A stretch of 64,000 nucleotides of DNA. Source: Bacillota bacterium. GTDB taxonomy: Bacteria > Bacillota > UBA4882 > UBA8346. The stretch spans positions 25,467 through 89,466 of the forward strand of contig JAEWZY010000065.1 in assembly GCA_023394955.1 (NCBI GenBank). The letters run 5' to 3'. Under the pieces are notes generated by a model that saw only the letters and a list, made by a program, of their open reading frames with translations, was not told the DNA's origin and did no database searches. Shown here one piece after another: positions 53,203 to 61,791 of this stretch. The position numbers and the translations under genes were made by a program. Position 1 is the first letter of the stretch. Every line of letters starts with the position of its first letter.

Positions 53203-53829
53203 CTATTTTGTCCCGAATAGCCGGTCACCGGCATCCCCTAAACCGGGGATGATATAACCATGAGAGTTGAGGCGTTCATCCACCGCCGCCACGTAAATAT
53301 CGACATCGGGGTGTCTGTCTTGGACATTTTTGATGCCTTCCGGCGCGGCAATCAAACAGACTAACCGAATTTGAGAGGCGCCCCGTTGTTTTAAAAATTG
53401 GATTCCAGCTGCTGCCGAACCGCCGGTAGCCAACATCGGATCGAGTATAATCAATTCACGCTCGGTAATATCCATCGGAAGCTTGCAATAATATTCAACC
53501 GGTTGTAAAGAATCGGGATCGCGATAGACCCCAATATGACCGACTTTGGCGGTGGGGATCAACTTTAAAATACCGCCGATCATCCCTAATCCGGCTCTTA
53601 AAATCGGCACTACCGCTATTTTAGTATTCATAGTCCGGCACTGAGCCGTGGCTACCGGAGTTTCGACTTGGATCCCCTCTACCGGCAAATTCCGGGTTAC
53701 TTCATAGGCCATTAACATTGACACTTCTTCCAAAAGTTCGCGGAATTCTTTTGGCCCTGTATTTTGGTCCCTAATAATTGAAAGTTTGTGTTGGATCAGG
53801 GGATGGTCAATCACATATAAATTAGCCAC
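53203..53829 (-). CDS. upp: Uracil phosphoribosyltransferase
   Basis: The 208-residue salvage enzyme makes UMP from uracil and PRPP. The PRPP-binding loop is LIILDPMLATGGSAAAGIQFLK (residues ~122-143), followed by the C-terminal DERLNSHGYIIPGLGDAGDRLFG uracil site. Upp often precedes the atp genes in Firmicutes, as here. It is 28 nt after the phosphatase gene. Confidence 0.97.
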   Translation of the reverse strand: MANLYVIDHPLIQHKLSIIRDQNTGPKEFRELLEEVSMLMAYEVTRNLPVEGIQVETPVATAQCRTMNTKIAVVPILRAGLGMIGGILKLIPTAKVGHIGVYRDPDSLQPVEYYCKLPMDITERELIILDPMLATGGSAAAGIQFLKQRGASQIRLVCLIAAPEGIKNVQDRHPDVDIYVAAVDERLNSHGYIIPGLGDAGDRLFGTK

Positions 53830-53857
53830 CGAATCAACTCCTTATTATGTAATTTAT

Positions 53858-54556
53858 TCAATCAGTATCGGCCAGCGAATCCTTGATTTTTGATACTACC
53901 GCTTTCAATTTCCGCTTGATTTCGGAAGCGCAAACCTGGTAAGCTTCAATGTTTTGACCATAGGGATCGGGGATTTCCAAGGAAGTTAATTTGGCTTGGA
54001 TCTGCTCCAACTCCCTTTTTTCGGAGGCGATTTCCTGCTCCATCTTTTGCTCGATTTGGCGCAACTCTACGTCAAGAGCCCTCATCCGGCGGCGCAAATC
54101 CTCCAGTTCCGGGCTGCGGTTTTCCAAATACTTCCGTCGCTTATCTTCCAAATGGAGGCGAAGTTTTTCAGCATGATTCATCAACGCTTCGATCTCTTTG
54201 ACGCCTTCGGCGAATTCGGCCAAAGTAAAAACCTTATGATTAGCTGTGGGCAACATATTTAAGACCGCCTTTTTCTGGTCTAAAGTCATTGTTAAAACTA
54301 AATCGGCGGCATTTACCATCTCAGGACTAACACGTTGGGCACGGTGTCCTTGAATATTGATCCCCTCATGCTTCATTACTTCGACTGCATTGGGCGAGGC
54401 AATGTCACCGGTAATAGCTCCGGTTCCAGCGGAAACAACTTGAATAGTAGCTGCTTTTTCACTCAAATCTTCAATTAACATCTTACGGAGCAATGCCTCA
54501 GCCATACTGCTGCGACAAGTATTTCCCGTACAAACAAAAAGCACGCGCTTGATCAT
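53858..54556 (-). CDS. Low-molecular-weight phosphatase (arginine phosphatase-like) with coiled-coil insertion
   Basis: A 232-residue LMW-PTP family protein (usual length ~150). The CX5R loop is C9-TGNTC-R15 and the general acid is D197 in IPDPYG. T13 in GNTCRSS is the residue that in Bacillus YwlE marks specificity for phosphoarginine, so it may be a protein-arginine phosphatase. Between residues ~122 and ~193 a highly charged coiled-coil hairpin of ~70 residues is inserted, with ELEDLRRRMRALDVELRQIEQ and EKRELEQIQAKL. It is in the tsaC-upp-atp region; rpiB and glyA, often present there, are missing. Activity is inferred. Confidence 0.85.
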   Translation of the reverse strand: MIKRVLFVCTGNTCRSSMAEALLRKMLIEDLSEKAATIQVVSAGTGAITGDIASPNAVEVMKHEGINIQGHRAQRVSPEMVNAADLVLTMTLDQKKAVLNMLPTANHKVFTLAEFAEGVKEIEALMNHAEKLRLHLEDKRRKYLENRSPELEDLRRRMRALDVELRQIEQKMEQEIASEKRELEQIQAKLTSLEIPDPYGQNIEAYQVCASEIKRKLKAVVSKIKDSLADTD

Positions 54557-54682
54557 TCGTTACCGGTCTCCTCCACTGGCCGTATAAATTTGAATTAATT
54601 AGGAAAATATAACTGCCTGAGTATTTCTAAATTAACAAATTCCACAATAGATTATTAAAATCCTGTCTAGTGAGAGGAAAAT

Positions 54683-54862
54683 ATGTCCTCAAAATGGCTT
54701 TTTCATAGTCAAACAGCCGTTTGGCTCGGGTTGGAATGCCCAACATGCTGTAATGATAAAGTTTTTGAAGGCGTCCGCTGTCAAGACTATTTATTATGGA
54801 AATGCGCGGAATGTGGCAATTATCTTTCGCTGAACCTCAAAAAACTTACCCAGACTATTTAA
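54683..54862 (+). CDS. Small Cys-rich zinc-ribbon-like protein
   Basis: A 59-residue frame lies in an otherwise empty 330-nt gap. The ATG follows GAGAGG by 5 nt. The protein has two Cys pairs, LECPTC (residues 18-22) and KCAECGNY (residues 41-44), with further Cys at 23 and 33, a typical small zinc ribbon. There is no family match in memory, and a role in nucleic acid or metal binding is a guess. Its placement opposite to the DUF3108 gene suggests an independent unit. Confidence 0.5.
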   Translation: MSSKWLFHSQTAVWLGLECPTCCNDKVFEGVRCQDYLLWKCAECGNYLSLNLKKLTQTI

Positions 54863-54891
54863 CAGGTCCAAATATAAAATACAGCAGACAT

Positions 54892-55626
54892 CTATTTGAC
54901 CCTGACCAACTTCGCTTCGATCTTCCCGATTTTACCGATTTTGCGAATGACCAAAGGATAACGCCGGGGTGTCGCCGACAATAAGATGGTAATCTTTTTC
55001 TCAGGATTAACGATCTGGTAATGTTTATCAAATTCCCCGCATTCCAGGCTTAAAGATCCCTGGTTTTCAGTTCCCTGATAATTGATCTCTTTAATTTCGC
55101 CATCGGAATAAAAATAGATCTGATTGTCTCCCAGAGAGATATTTTTTCTGAGGTAAAACTGTAAGGAGAGGACATCCTGGACATAACCGGGAACTTGAAT
55201 TTCCGTCTGTTCCTTGGCCCCGCCGTTTTTAGAAATGGTGCGAACCGCCAAACCGTTGGGATAGTCAAAAATTACTTCCTCGATCTCCAGGCCATCCTTA
55301 TCCGAGATTTGGCGTCGGATCACCCACGGGTATAAACCTTCCAAATCCAAAATGATCTCTTCCCATTCTCTGTATTTAGTAATAGTTTTAGCCAGTCCCA
55401 CCGTATCCATATCACTTTGAATTCTAAGCACGGGCCGTTCCCGGTAATTACCGGATTCAACAACCCGTACGGTTTGATCAGCCCCATGCATCATTGATCT
55501 GATATAGACTTTATATTCGAGAGACTCGCCTACCTTTGGCGGTGTGTAATCATCCGTCAGGCCGGCGGCGCTCATCCAAAGAGCGCTAAGAGTCAATAAA
55601 GTCAGAAATATTCCCTTACGAAACAT
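54892..55626 (-). CDS. Exported DUF3108 protein
   Basis: A 244-residue protein with a signal peptide (residues 1-23, LTLSALWMSAAG). The mature part is beta-rich with GESLEYKVYIRS, VRVVESGNYRERPVLRIQSD and VQDVLSLQFYLRK, the pattern of DUF3108 proteins found on the cell surface or in the periplasm. Their function is unknown. It shares 11 bases with the tsaC gene (its ATG at 55626 lies inside the end of tsaC), so they are transcribed together. Confidence 0.8.
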   Translation of the reverse strand: MFRKGIFLTLLTLSALWMSAAGLTDDYTPPKVGESLEYKVYIRSMMHGADQTVRVVESGNYRERPVLRIQSDMDTVGLAKTITKYREWEEIILDLEGLYPWVIRRQISDKDGLEIEEVIFDYPNGLAVRTISKNGGAKEQTEIQVPGYVQDVLSLQFYLRKNISLGDNQIYFYSDGEIKEINYQGTENQGSLSLECGEFDKHYQIVNPEKKITILLSATPRRYPLVIRKIGKIGKIEAKLVRVK

Positions 55627-56650
55627 GGATTATATTACCTCCCGCCGCTTTGCGCAACCGGTTAATTACCGCCGTCCCCACCCCGCGATCGGCAATCCCT
55701 TCGATGAAGATAATGTCCGCTTGGAGTTGGTCGCAGAAGCGCAATAATTGAAAGATTCTGCCGGCGATGATCTCGGGGCGCTCCCGTGACCCCATATCAA
55801 GCACCCATTCATTGTGGTAAGCAGCGATGTTTTCGGTGGTCCCTAAGACCGCCGCTTTCTGGCCTTGTTGCTTCCGGGTTAACCGCCGGTTAATTTCAGG
55901 CACGATCTTTTCTGGTTCGCCTTCAAACAAGACAACCGGCGCCTCCGGCGCATAGTGCCGGTATTTCATGCCTGGGGCTTGGGGACGTTCGCTATCCCCG
56001 GGTTTGGCCGTTAAAATAGGTTTCCCGATAACCTCCTCCATCTCCTCCCGGGTAATTACTCCAGGTCGAAGAAGCACAGGGGCGGCGCCGGCCAGGGATA
56101 AAACGGCGGACTCAACCCCTGCCGGACAAGGTCCGGCGTCAATGATCAACTCAATCTTCCCCGCTAAATCGTTGATAACATGCTCCCCCAGGGTCGTACT
56201 GGGCTTGCCCGACAAATTGGCGCTGGGAGCAGCTACCGGAATATCGGTGAGCCGCAACAGCTCCCGGGCGACCGGATCGGAAGGCATTCTAACCGCAACT
56301 GTATCAAGGCCGGCCGTGACTACCGAAGATATCTCCGGCCTTTTGGGTAAGATCAGCGTTAACGGACCCGGCCAATAACGTTCGATTAATTTTTCCGCAA
56401 GGAAATTTATAGAACTAACAATTTGGCTGAGTTGATCCGAATCATAAATATGCAAAATTAAGGGATTATCGACCGGTCTTCCTTTAACCGCAAAGATATT
56501 TAACAAGGCACTTTCGTCATTACAGACTGCGCCAAGACCGTAAACGGTTTCAGTAGGAAAAGCCACTAGGCTCCCGCTCCGCAAAATCCGGGCCGCCGGT
56601 TCCAAACCTTCCGGCTGATTCCGGTCAACTTTAATGATGGTAGTTTTCAT
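55616..56650 (-). CDS. L-threonylcarbamoyladenylate synthase (Sua5 type)
   Basis: A 344-residue enzyme that forms threonylcarbamoyl-AMP from threonine, bicarbonate and ATP for the t6A modification of tRNAs reading ANN codons. The YrdC domain includes SLVAFPTETVYGLGA, KGRPVDNPLILHI and the APSANLSGKPS loop. A C-terminal Sua5 domain (residues ~225-344) makes this the long type. It is followed by DUF3108, then the phosphatase and upp. TsaB, TsaD and TsaE are not in the window. Confidence 0.95.
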   Translation of the reverse strand: MKTTIIKVDRNQPEGLEPAARILRSGSLVAFPTETVYGLGAVCNDESALLNIFAVKGRPVDNPLILHIYDSDQLSQIVSSINFLAEKLIERYWPGPLTLILPKRPEISSVVTAGLDTVAVRMPSDPVARELLRLTDIPVAAPSANLSGKPSTTLGEHVINDLAGKIELIIDAGPCPAGVESAVLSLAGAAPVLLRPGVITREEMEEVIGKPILTAKPGDSERPQAPGMKYRHYAPEAPVVLFEGEPEKIVPEINRRLTRKQQGQKAAVLGTTENIAAYHNEWVLDMGSRERPEIIAGRIFQLLRFCDQLQADIIFIEGIADRGVGTAVINRLRKAAGGNIIHVS

Positions 56651-56867
56651 TTTATCCTTAAGCAGTAAACATAAGAATTAGTTTAGCCTTTTAATCTATT
56701 TGGCATTTAATCAAATTATCCTGCTTCCGCCGATGGGATTTTAAGATATGTAGATCTATATTTAAAAAAGGTTTAAAATCAGAAAAAGAGCTTTATATTG
56801 CAGGAAACATTCGTTATAATCAGAATATTAATTAGTGAATTTTATATAATTATAGGAAGTGTAACCA

Positions 56868-58793
56868 ATGAACGCTCCTTTTAAAAGCTTTTCCAATGAA
56901 AACTTACTCTATCTGATCCCCCCCGAGCTGAGAAACCCGAAGGGTTTGGAGCAGGTTTTAATCGAAAACCCGCAAATAAAATTCGTCTCCCTGGTCGGAG
57001 TCGATTTGGGCGGGAACGATACCGACGAAAAAATTCCGGTATCCAGTTTTCTGAAGAATGTTGAAGATTTTTTGAGCGGCGGGATTCAGACCGACGGTTC
57101 CAGTGTGGTCCTGCCCAAGATCGCCACCTTGAACAATGGTAAGGTTGACTTCATCGCCGATCCTTCGGTCAACTGGTTCGTTGATTACAACTATGAACAT
57201 TTGGATCCTAAAAGCGACACTCCCATCGGGACCTTACGGATTCCGTCCTTTTTGATTCACAACGGCCATAAAGTTGATTCTCGCTCGGTTCTGGCCCAAA
57301 CCCTGGACCGGGTTGCAGAAGAATTAACCAAGCTTTTTCAGGCCAACCCTCAATTTCTGTCCAGCCTCGACATTGATCCCGGCGCGGTTGTTGAGATTAT
57401 TTTTACCGCAGCCACTGAGTTGGAATTTTGGGTCCGCACCCCGGGGATCAAGGTTGAAACCGAGAAATTATCCACTTCCCAAATACTACAGGAACAATAC
57501 TGGAAACGGACTAAAGGAGCGGTCCGGACCGCTTTGGAAGATTCTTTAATTTTACTGGAAAAGTACGGTTTCAGTCCGGAAATGGGGCATAAAGAAGTAG
57601 GCGGCATTAAGGCGACAGTTAGCGGGGACGGCCATTTCAACGACATCATGGAACAGCTGGAGATCGACTGGAAATACGCGGACGCCCTCCAAACCGCCGA
57701 TAATGAGATCTTAGCCCGGATCATTATCAAAGAGGTCTTCCGCCTTTACGGCCTGGAAGTAGTCTTCAACGCCAAACCCATTGAGGGGGTTGCCGGCAGC
57801 GGTGAGCATACCCATTTAAGTATCGCCGCCAGACTCAAAAACGGAAAGGTGGTCAACCTTTTCGCCCCGGCCGACCTTAAAAAAGATTTTATGAGCCCTT
57901 TGGGCTGGGGCGCCTTGATGGGCATCTTGAAAAATTACGAAACCATCGGCGCTTTCATTACCGCCAGCAATGACGCTTTCAACCGTTTAAAACCCGGTTT
58001 CGAGGCCCCTATTTGTATCGTGGCCTCAATTGGTCATGATCTGAATACGCCCAGCCGGAACCGGACAGTTCTGACGGGTCTGATCCGGGATCTGGATAAC
58101 CCTCTGGCGACACGGTTTGAAGTCCGCTCCCCCAATCCCCATACCAATACTTATTTAGCTATAGCCGCCCTCTGCCATGGGGCGATGGATGGGATTAATT
58201 ACGCTCTGAATTCGGCTAAAACCGCCTTGGATTTGGAGAAGGAGTTTTCGAAGCAGCCCGGCGAAGCAGCCCCTTACTTGGAGAAGGAACGTTGTTACCG
58301 GAGCGAGGAGGATGTCTTTGAAGCCTTTGGCGTCGAGGAACGGGACCGGATCTTCGGTAAACCTCCCGCTACGGTCTGGGAAAATTTACAAAACTTTGAC
58401 CGTTATCCTGAAAAAACGGCCATCCTGACTAAACTGGACGCCTTGACTCCAAAAATCATCGAATCCTATCGCCAAGCCATGATCACCCTTTGGATTACCG
58501 AACTACGGGACAGGATTATCCCGGAAAACACGACCTTGGTCCGGAGTTTTTGCATGTGTCATGACTCCTCTACCAGCACCGATTATGATGAGGCCAAGTG
58601 GCGGGAGATTCAGCAACTCCGGGTCGAATTGCTCCAGGACCGCCAAGAGCAGCTATCCCTCTTTAGCCAGATCCGGGAGGCCATTAAATCACGGGACTAC
58701 GGCTTAGTTTCCGACCTCCAACTGGAGATGGCGGCCAAGATGGATGGTTTGAAAATGAAGTATCACGATTATGTAAGGAATTTGTTAGGGTAA
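56868..58793 (+). CDS. Large glutamine synthetase
   Basis: A 641-residue glutamine synthetase-type enzyme, longer than type I (~450). It makes glutamine from glutamate, ammonia and ATP. Catalytic signatures are GSGEHTHLS (G312-H316 region), NRTVLTGLIRDLDNPLATRFEVRSPNPHTNTYLA and a PAFDNP-like NDAFNRLKPGFEAP. The C-terminal ~150 residues (from about 490) form an extra helical region with two Cys (FCMCHD). It may be a type III or a related clade. A single-gene unit; no GlnR box was found. Confidence in the clade is low. Confidence 0.85.
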   Translation: MNAPFKSFSNENLLYLIPPELRNPKGLEQVLIENPQIKFVSLVGVDLGGNDTDEKIPVSSFLKNVEDFLSGGIQTDGSSVVLPKIATLNNGKVDFIADPSVNWFVDYNYEHLDPKSDTPIGTLRIPSFLIHNGHKVDSRSVLAQTLDRVAEELTKLFQANPQFLSSLDIDPGAVVEIIFTAATELEFWVRTPGIKVETEKLSTSQILQEQYWKRTKGAVRTALEDSLILLEKYGFSPEMGHKEVGGIKATVSGDGHFNDIMEQLEIDWKYADALQTADNEILARIIIKEVFRLYGLEVVFNAKPIEGVAGSGEHTHLSIAARLKNGKVVNLFAPADLKKDFMSPLGWGALMGILKNYETIGAFITASNDAFNRLKPGFEAPICIVASIGHDLNTPSRNRTVLTGLIRDLDNPLATRFEVRSPNPHTNTYLAIAALCHGAMDGINYALNSAKTALDLEKEFSKQPGEAAPYLEKERCYRSEEDVFEAFGVEERDRIFGKPPATVWENLQNFDRYPEKTAILTKLDALTPKIIESYRQAMITLWITELRDRIIPENTTLVRSFCMCHDSSTSTDYDEAKWREIQQLRVELLQDRQEQLSLFSQIREAIKSRDYGLVSDLQLEMAAKMDGLKMKYHDYVRNLLG

Positions 58794-58811
58794 TTTTTAC
58801 GCTGTCTAAAA

Positions 58812-58837
58812 ACGACTCACCCCTTGAGGTGAGTCGT
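58812..58837 (-). terminator. Terminator of the coiled-coil gene, opposite glutamine synthetase
   Basis: ACGACTCACC and GGTGAGTCGT make a perfect 10-bp stem with loop CCTTGA. The T run is on the minus strand, so it serves the gene at 58887-59537; it may also stop the glutamine synthetase transcript. Confidence 0.75.
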
Positions 58838-58886
58838 CGTAGGCATTCCAAGCGGGCAGTCTTGATGAACTAACTTTATAATCAAA

Positions 58887-59537
58887 TTATCTTAAAACAT
58901 TCCATATTATAATTCCTAACACGCTAAAGATTAAAATATTGAATCCCCAAATCAATCTCAACCGCTTTTTCACTATCCGGTTAATTTTTTTCACCTCAAC
59001 CTCAATCAGTTCCGTCGTTGACTTTATTCTTTGCTCAAGAGCCTCGATACTGCCGGCTTGCCTTAGTTGCTCCTTTTTGAGATTATTCGTATCCTTATTG
59101 ATGATATTCAAATCCTTTTTGAAGCTATTCAGATCTTTTTTGAAATTGTTTATATCTTTTCTGAGATTATTCAGATCCTTATCGATGGCAATGGATAATT
59201 GCTGAATACCACTTACCAGTTGGGCAACATCCAGTTTATTAGCGGGGTGAGACTCTAACTCCCGTTGGGTGTTTTGAATTAAATCATTCATCTTCAGATT
59301 CATCCTTTCTTTCAAATCAATCAAGTCTGAAAGTGTTGCCCCTTTGGCTTTCGATTGCGAGCATCGAATCATATATTCGGTAAGTAGCAGCCGCTCCTGG
59401 ACCAAAAAACGTTCATAAGGTTTTAATAAGGATAATTCATCCCGTATCAACCAGTTCTTACATTCTTTTAGCTTTTTCCGGATAGTTACCGAATCTATTC
59501 CGCCTTTAATGGTATGAAATATCGAACCAAAAAACAA
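58887..59537 (-). CDS. Coiled-coil membrane protein with five perfect heptads
   Basis: A 216-residue protein of unknown family. The central part is a coiled coil, with regular seven-residue repeats at residues ~120-160 (LNNLRKD, INNFKKD, LNSFKKD, LNIINKD, TNNLKKE). A C-terminal membrane helix (RLIWGFNILIFSVLGIIIWNVL) ends it. The N-terminal 60 residues are helical and charged. It lies 21 nt after an unknown partner gene (59559-60500) on the same strand, so a functional pair is possible. The protein may be an anchored adaptor. Confidence 0.7.
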   Translation of the reverse strand: MFFGSIFHTIKGGIDSVTIRKKLKECKNWLIRDELSLLKPYERFLVQERLLLTEYMIRCSQSKAKGATLSDLIDLKERMNLKMNDLIQNTQRELESHPANKLDVAQLVSGIQQLSIAIDKDLNNLRKDINNFKKDLNSFKKDLNIINKDTNNLKKEQLRQAGSIEALEQRIKSTTELIEVEVKKINRIVKKRLRLIWGFNILIFSVLGIIIWNVLR

Positions 59538-59558
59538 AAATTTCCCTCCTCAGATTAC

Positions 59559-60500
59559 CTATAATATCGGTTGATAGATTCCGTTTTGTTCCATCATCTC
59601 AATAACAGGCATTAAAGACTCCGGAGGAGCGTTATGATGGATCAAGGTTTTAAACTGCTTTTTATAGGACGCTAAGGGTAAAATCTTCCCTATTTCAATC
59701 TTAACATCCGAATTAAGCCGCTCAAACCCTTTTTTAACTAATTTACTCGCTAGAAAACCCATCCCAAGCGAAGCGACTCCATCTACCAGATCCGCTGCCG
59801 AACTTGCTATTTCGGCGGCATACTGGGCAGTATCGGCTAAATTAGCGCCTAAACCGAGTAAATCAATACCATGCTCTACCATCTCGGCTAAATTAATCCC
59901 AAAAATACTAAAACCCAGATCCGCAAGGAAAGTGTAAGCGCATACATTAGCAATCACACTAAATGAAGCCCTGGTAAATCCATCTACTCTTCCCCAGATT
60001 CTCCCTGGGAGGCGGCCTTCCTTTTTTAGTTTGCGCAGATATAAAATAGCGTTCATTGCTATAAATAAGGGGTTATCATCGATAAAACCCCACATAGTAC
60101 CGAGTACCAGCGCATATTTATATGCCTTAGGGGTATCTTTTAAAAAACCAAGTATTGCCTCTTCGGTCCCGGTTTCAATTAGTTCGGCCCCATTGACGGT
60201 CAACCATTGGATGGCCTCATCAGTTTGGACTCCGGTAAGGTTCCGGATTGTTTCGGCAAAGGGTAGCGGAATTCCGGCGGAAGAAGTAAAATCTTGGGCC
60301 ATGTGATCGAACCAGTCGCCGATACCTTGGATCCCATCCAAATGATAGGCGGAGATCAGTCCTGGCAGATCGTGGCCGAATTCGATCCGGTGTCCCATTC
60401 CACTTCCAGAGTCCCGAATTTGATCCGGCCCATTGCTGAGATGGCCTAGTTGATGATATTCTTCAGTAAAATTGGTTATAAATTCTTTTATCGCAGACAT
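59559..60500 (-). CDS. Unknown helical protein of 313 residues
   Basis: No family recognised. The N-terminal third is soluble with His-rich pieces (EEYHQLGHLSN, RIEFGHDLPGLIS). The middle has several weakly hydrophobic helices (ALVLGTMWGFIDDNPLFIAMN; FSVIANVCAYTFLADLGFSIF), and then comes an alanine-rich segment (ADTAQYAAEIASSAADLVDGVAS). The C-terminal segment IGKILPLASYKKQ is basic. It resembles a phage- or secretion-type tail/toxin carrier in layout, but I have no evidence for that. It is paired with the coiled-coil gene. Confidence 0.6.
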   Translation of the reverse strand: MSAIKEFITNFTEEYHQLGHLSNGPDQIRDSGSGMGHRIEFGHDLPGLISAYHLDGIQGIGDWFDHMAQDFTSSAGIPLPFAETIRNLTGVQTDEAIQWLTVNGAELIETGTEEAILGFLKDTPKAYKYALVLGTMWGFIDDNPLFIAMNAILYLRKLKKEGRLPGRIWGRVDGFTRASFSVIANVCAYTFLADLGFSIFGINLAEMVEHGIDLLGLGANLADTAQYAAEIASSAADLVDGVASLGMGFLASKLVKKGFERLNSDVKIEIGKILPLASYKKQFKTLIHHNAPPESLMPVIEMMEQNGIYQPIL

Positions 60501-60673
60501 AGCGTTTGAATCCTCTTAGCATTTGTAAATATTATAAAAGATTTTCGCCAACTTCCAAAGTATTCCTGCATATAATGGAAACCGATATAAATCTTCTTCC
60601 CTGCCGTTAATATCGGTTTAATGTCTCCCCTGTCCTGGAGTAACTTCAGCGGAAAAACGCATAAAAATACCTA

Positions 60674-60702
60674 TTGACTCCAATCATCCTTTTTGTTATC
60701 CT
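60674..60702 (+). promoter_or_regulatory. Promoter of the riboswitch-GAP-family gene unit
   Basis: TTGACT (60674-60679), 17-nt spacer, TATCCT (60697-60702). Transcription would begin close to 60709, 29 nt before the aptamer. Confidence 0.6.
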
Positions 60703-60737
60703 TTGTTTGATGAAACAATTAAATATTGTTTTTGTTT

Positions 60738-60853
60738 TCTAGGGTTCCGTAATAGAAATTATTAGTCTGGTCCGAGAGAAAACGCACAGTCTGGTAGATT
60801 GTGTCCACGGTGGGATAAAAGCCTAGGAGTTGTTTTTCAATACTCCTAGGCTT
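60738..60853 (+). promoter_or_regulatory. ykkC-class riboswitch (probably guanidine-I) with terminator
   Basis: The sequence has the ykkC order: CTAGGGTTCCG (60739-60749), CTGGTCCGAGAG (60767-60778), CCACGGTGGGATAAAAGCCT (60805-60824). P1 forms between 60738-60743 and 60822-60827. The same 3' strand is the left arm of a 12-bp terminator stem (60819-60830 with 60842-60853) followed by a T run, so P1 and terminator exclude each other. Ligand binding should favour P1 and expression. The guanidine-I class fits best; the related ppGpp and PRPP classes are not excluded. Confidence 0.85.
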
Positions 60854-60883
60854 ATTTTTTGCCTATGAGAAGGAGCAAATAAA

Positions 60884-61612
60884 ATGTGGGGATTATTAGT
60901 TTCAACGATTTTAACAAGTGTGGCAGACAGCTTTAATCCAATCGCTATAACACAGCAATTTGTCTTGCAGGGCATGGTAAAAAAGCCAAAACATATTTGG
61001 TTCTTTATCATACCAACCGGGGTCACGAACTTGATTGGGGGATTTCTGGCCTATTTTGGCCTGGTCGCTTGCATAGGTGATTTTTTCGGTATGCTAATCA
61101 ATAAGCACGGACAAATGCTGTACACTGCCGAACTGGTACTCGGCATCGCTTTTCTGATGGTCCTATTTTATTTAGTTCAAACGGCTAAGATCGAGTCATT
61201 TAAAAGACAGATTTCATCCTTGAATTCCGGCGAGGAGAAAAGCGATGATGAAACAGAAGCCGCGCGTAAAATAAAATCCGTATCGCCAATGGCTTTAGTG
61301 GCATTAGGCATGGGCGCGACAATTTCCGAATTGACAACCGCCTTGCCCTATTTTGCTTTTTTGGCAATCCTTTTTAATTACAGGCTTTCACTGATGCAAG
61401 TGGCGTTCATACTTATTGTGTATAATACTATCTACACATTGCCATTAATGATTTTATACTTTGTTTATATCAAAGCACAAGACAAGTTCGACCACCTCTA
61501 TAAGATTATAAAAACGCAGATGACGAAATGGGCAAATCTAATTGCTCCAACTGCCGTTGGCCTTATCGGTATCTTTTTGGTTTATCATTCAATATCGTTT
61601 TCGTTAAATTAA
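60884..61612 (+). CDS. GAP-family polytopic membrane protein under riboswitch control
   Basis: A 242-residue membrane protein with about six helices and a central acidic loop (SGEEKSDDETEAA, residues ~112-125). The start with ADSFNPIAITQQFVLQG and the later LGMGATISELTTALPYFAFL fit the GAP/Sap family of LysE-like exporters. AAGGAG is 8 nt before the ATG. Control by a ykkC-type element suggests export or handling of guanidine or a similar compound, since other genes in this regulon do this. The family assignment and substrate are inference. The gene is alone in its unit. Confidence 0.7.
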   Translation: MWGLLVSTILTSVADSFNPIAITQQFVLQGMVKKPKHIWFFIIPTGVTNLIGGFLAYFGLVACIGDFFGMLINKHGQMLYTAELVLGIAFLMVLFYLVQTAKIESFKRQISSLNSGEEKSDDETEAARKIKSVSPMALVALGMGATISELTTALPYFAFLAILFNYRLSLMQVAFILIVYNTIYTLPLMILYFVYIKAQDKFDHLYKIIKTQMTKWANLIAPTAVGLIGIFLVYHSISFSLN

Positions 61613-61791
61613 CGGCCCTTTATGACAAAACTGCTGATTTATTGGATTCATCAGGGTAATAGCTGATCGTTCCCGATTAACGAGAATCGATTTTTGTAAT
61701 TCATCTTCCCCACGCCAATTACCCATCCAATCCACCCTCAAAAAATAAACAACCCGGATCAACATACACACGCGTAACGGATATACCCTAA

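Noticed and set aside
56750..56867. GlnR box or clear promoter for glutamine synthetase
   Set aside because: A TATAAT is present near 56811, but no fitting -35 or GlnR palindrome.
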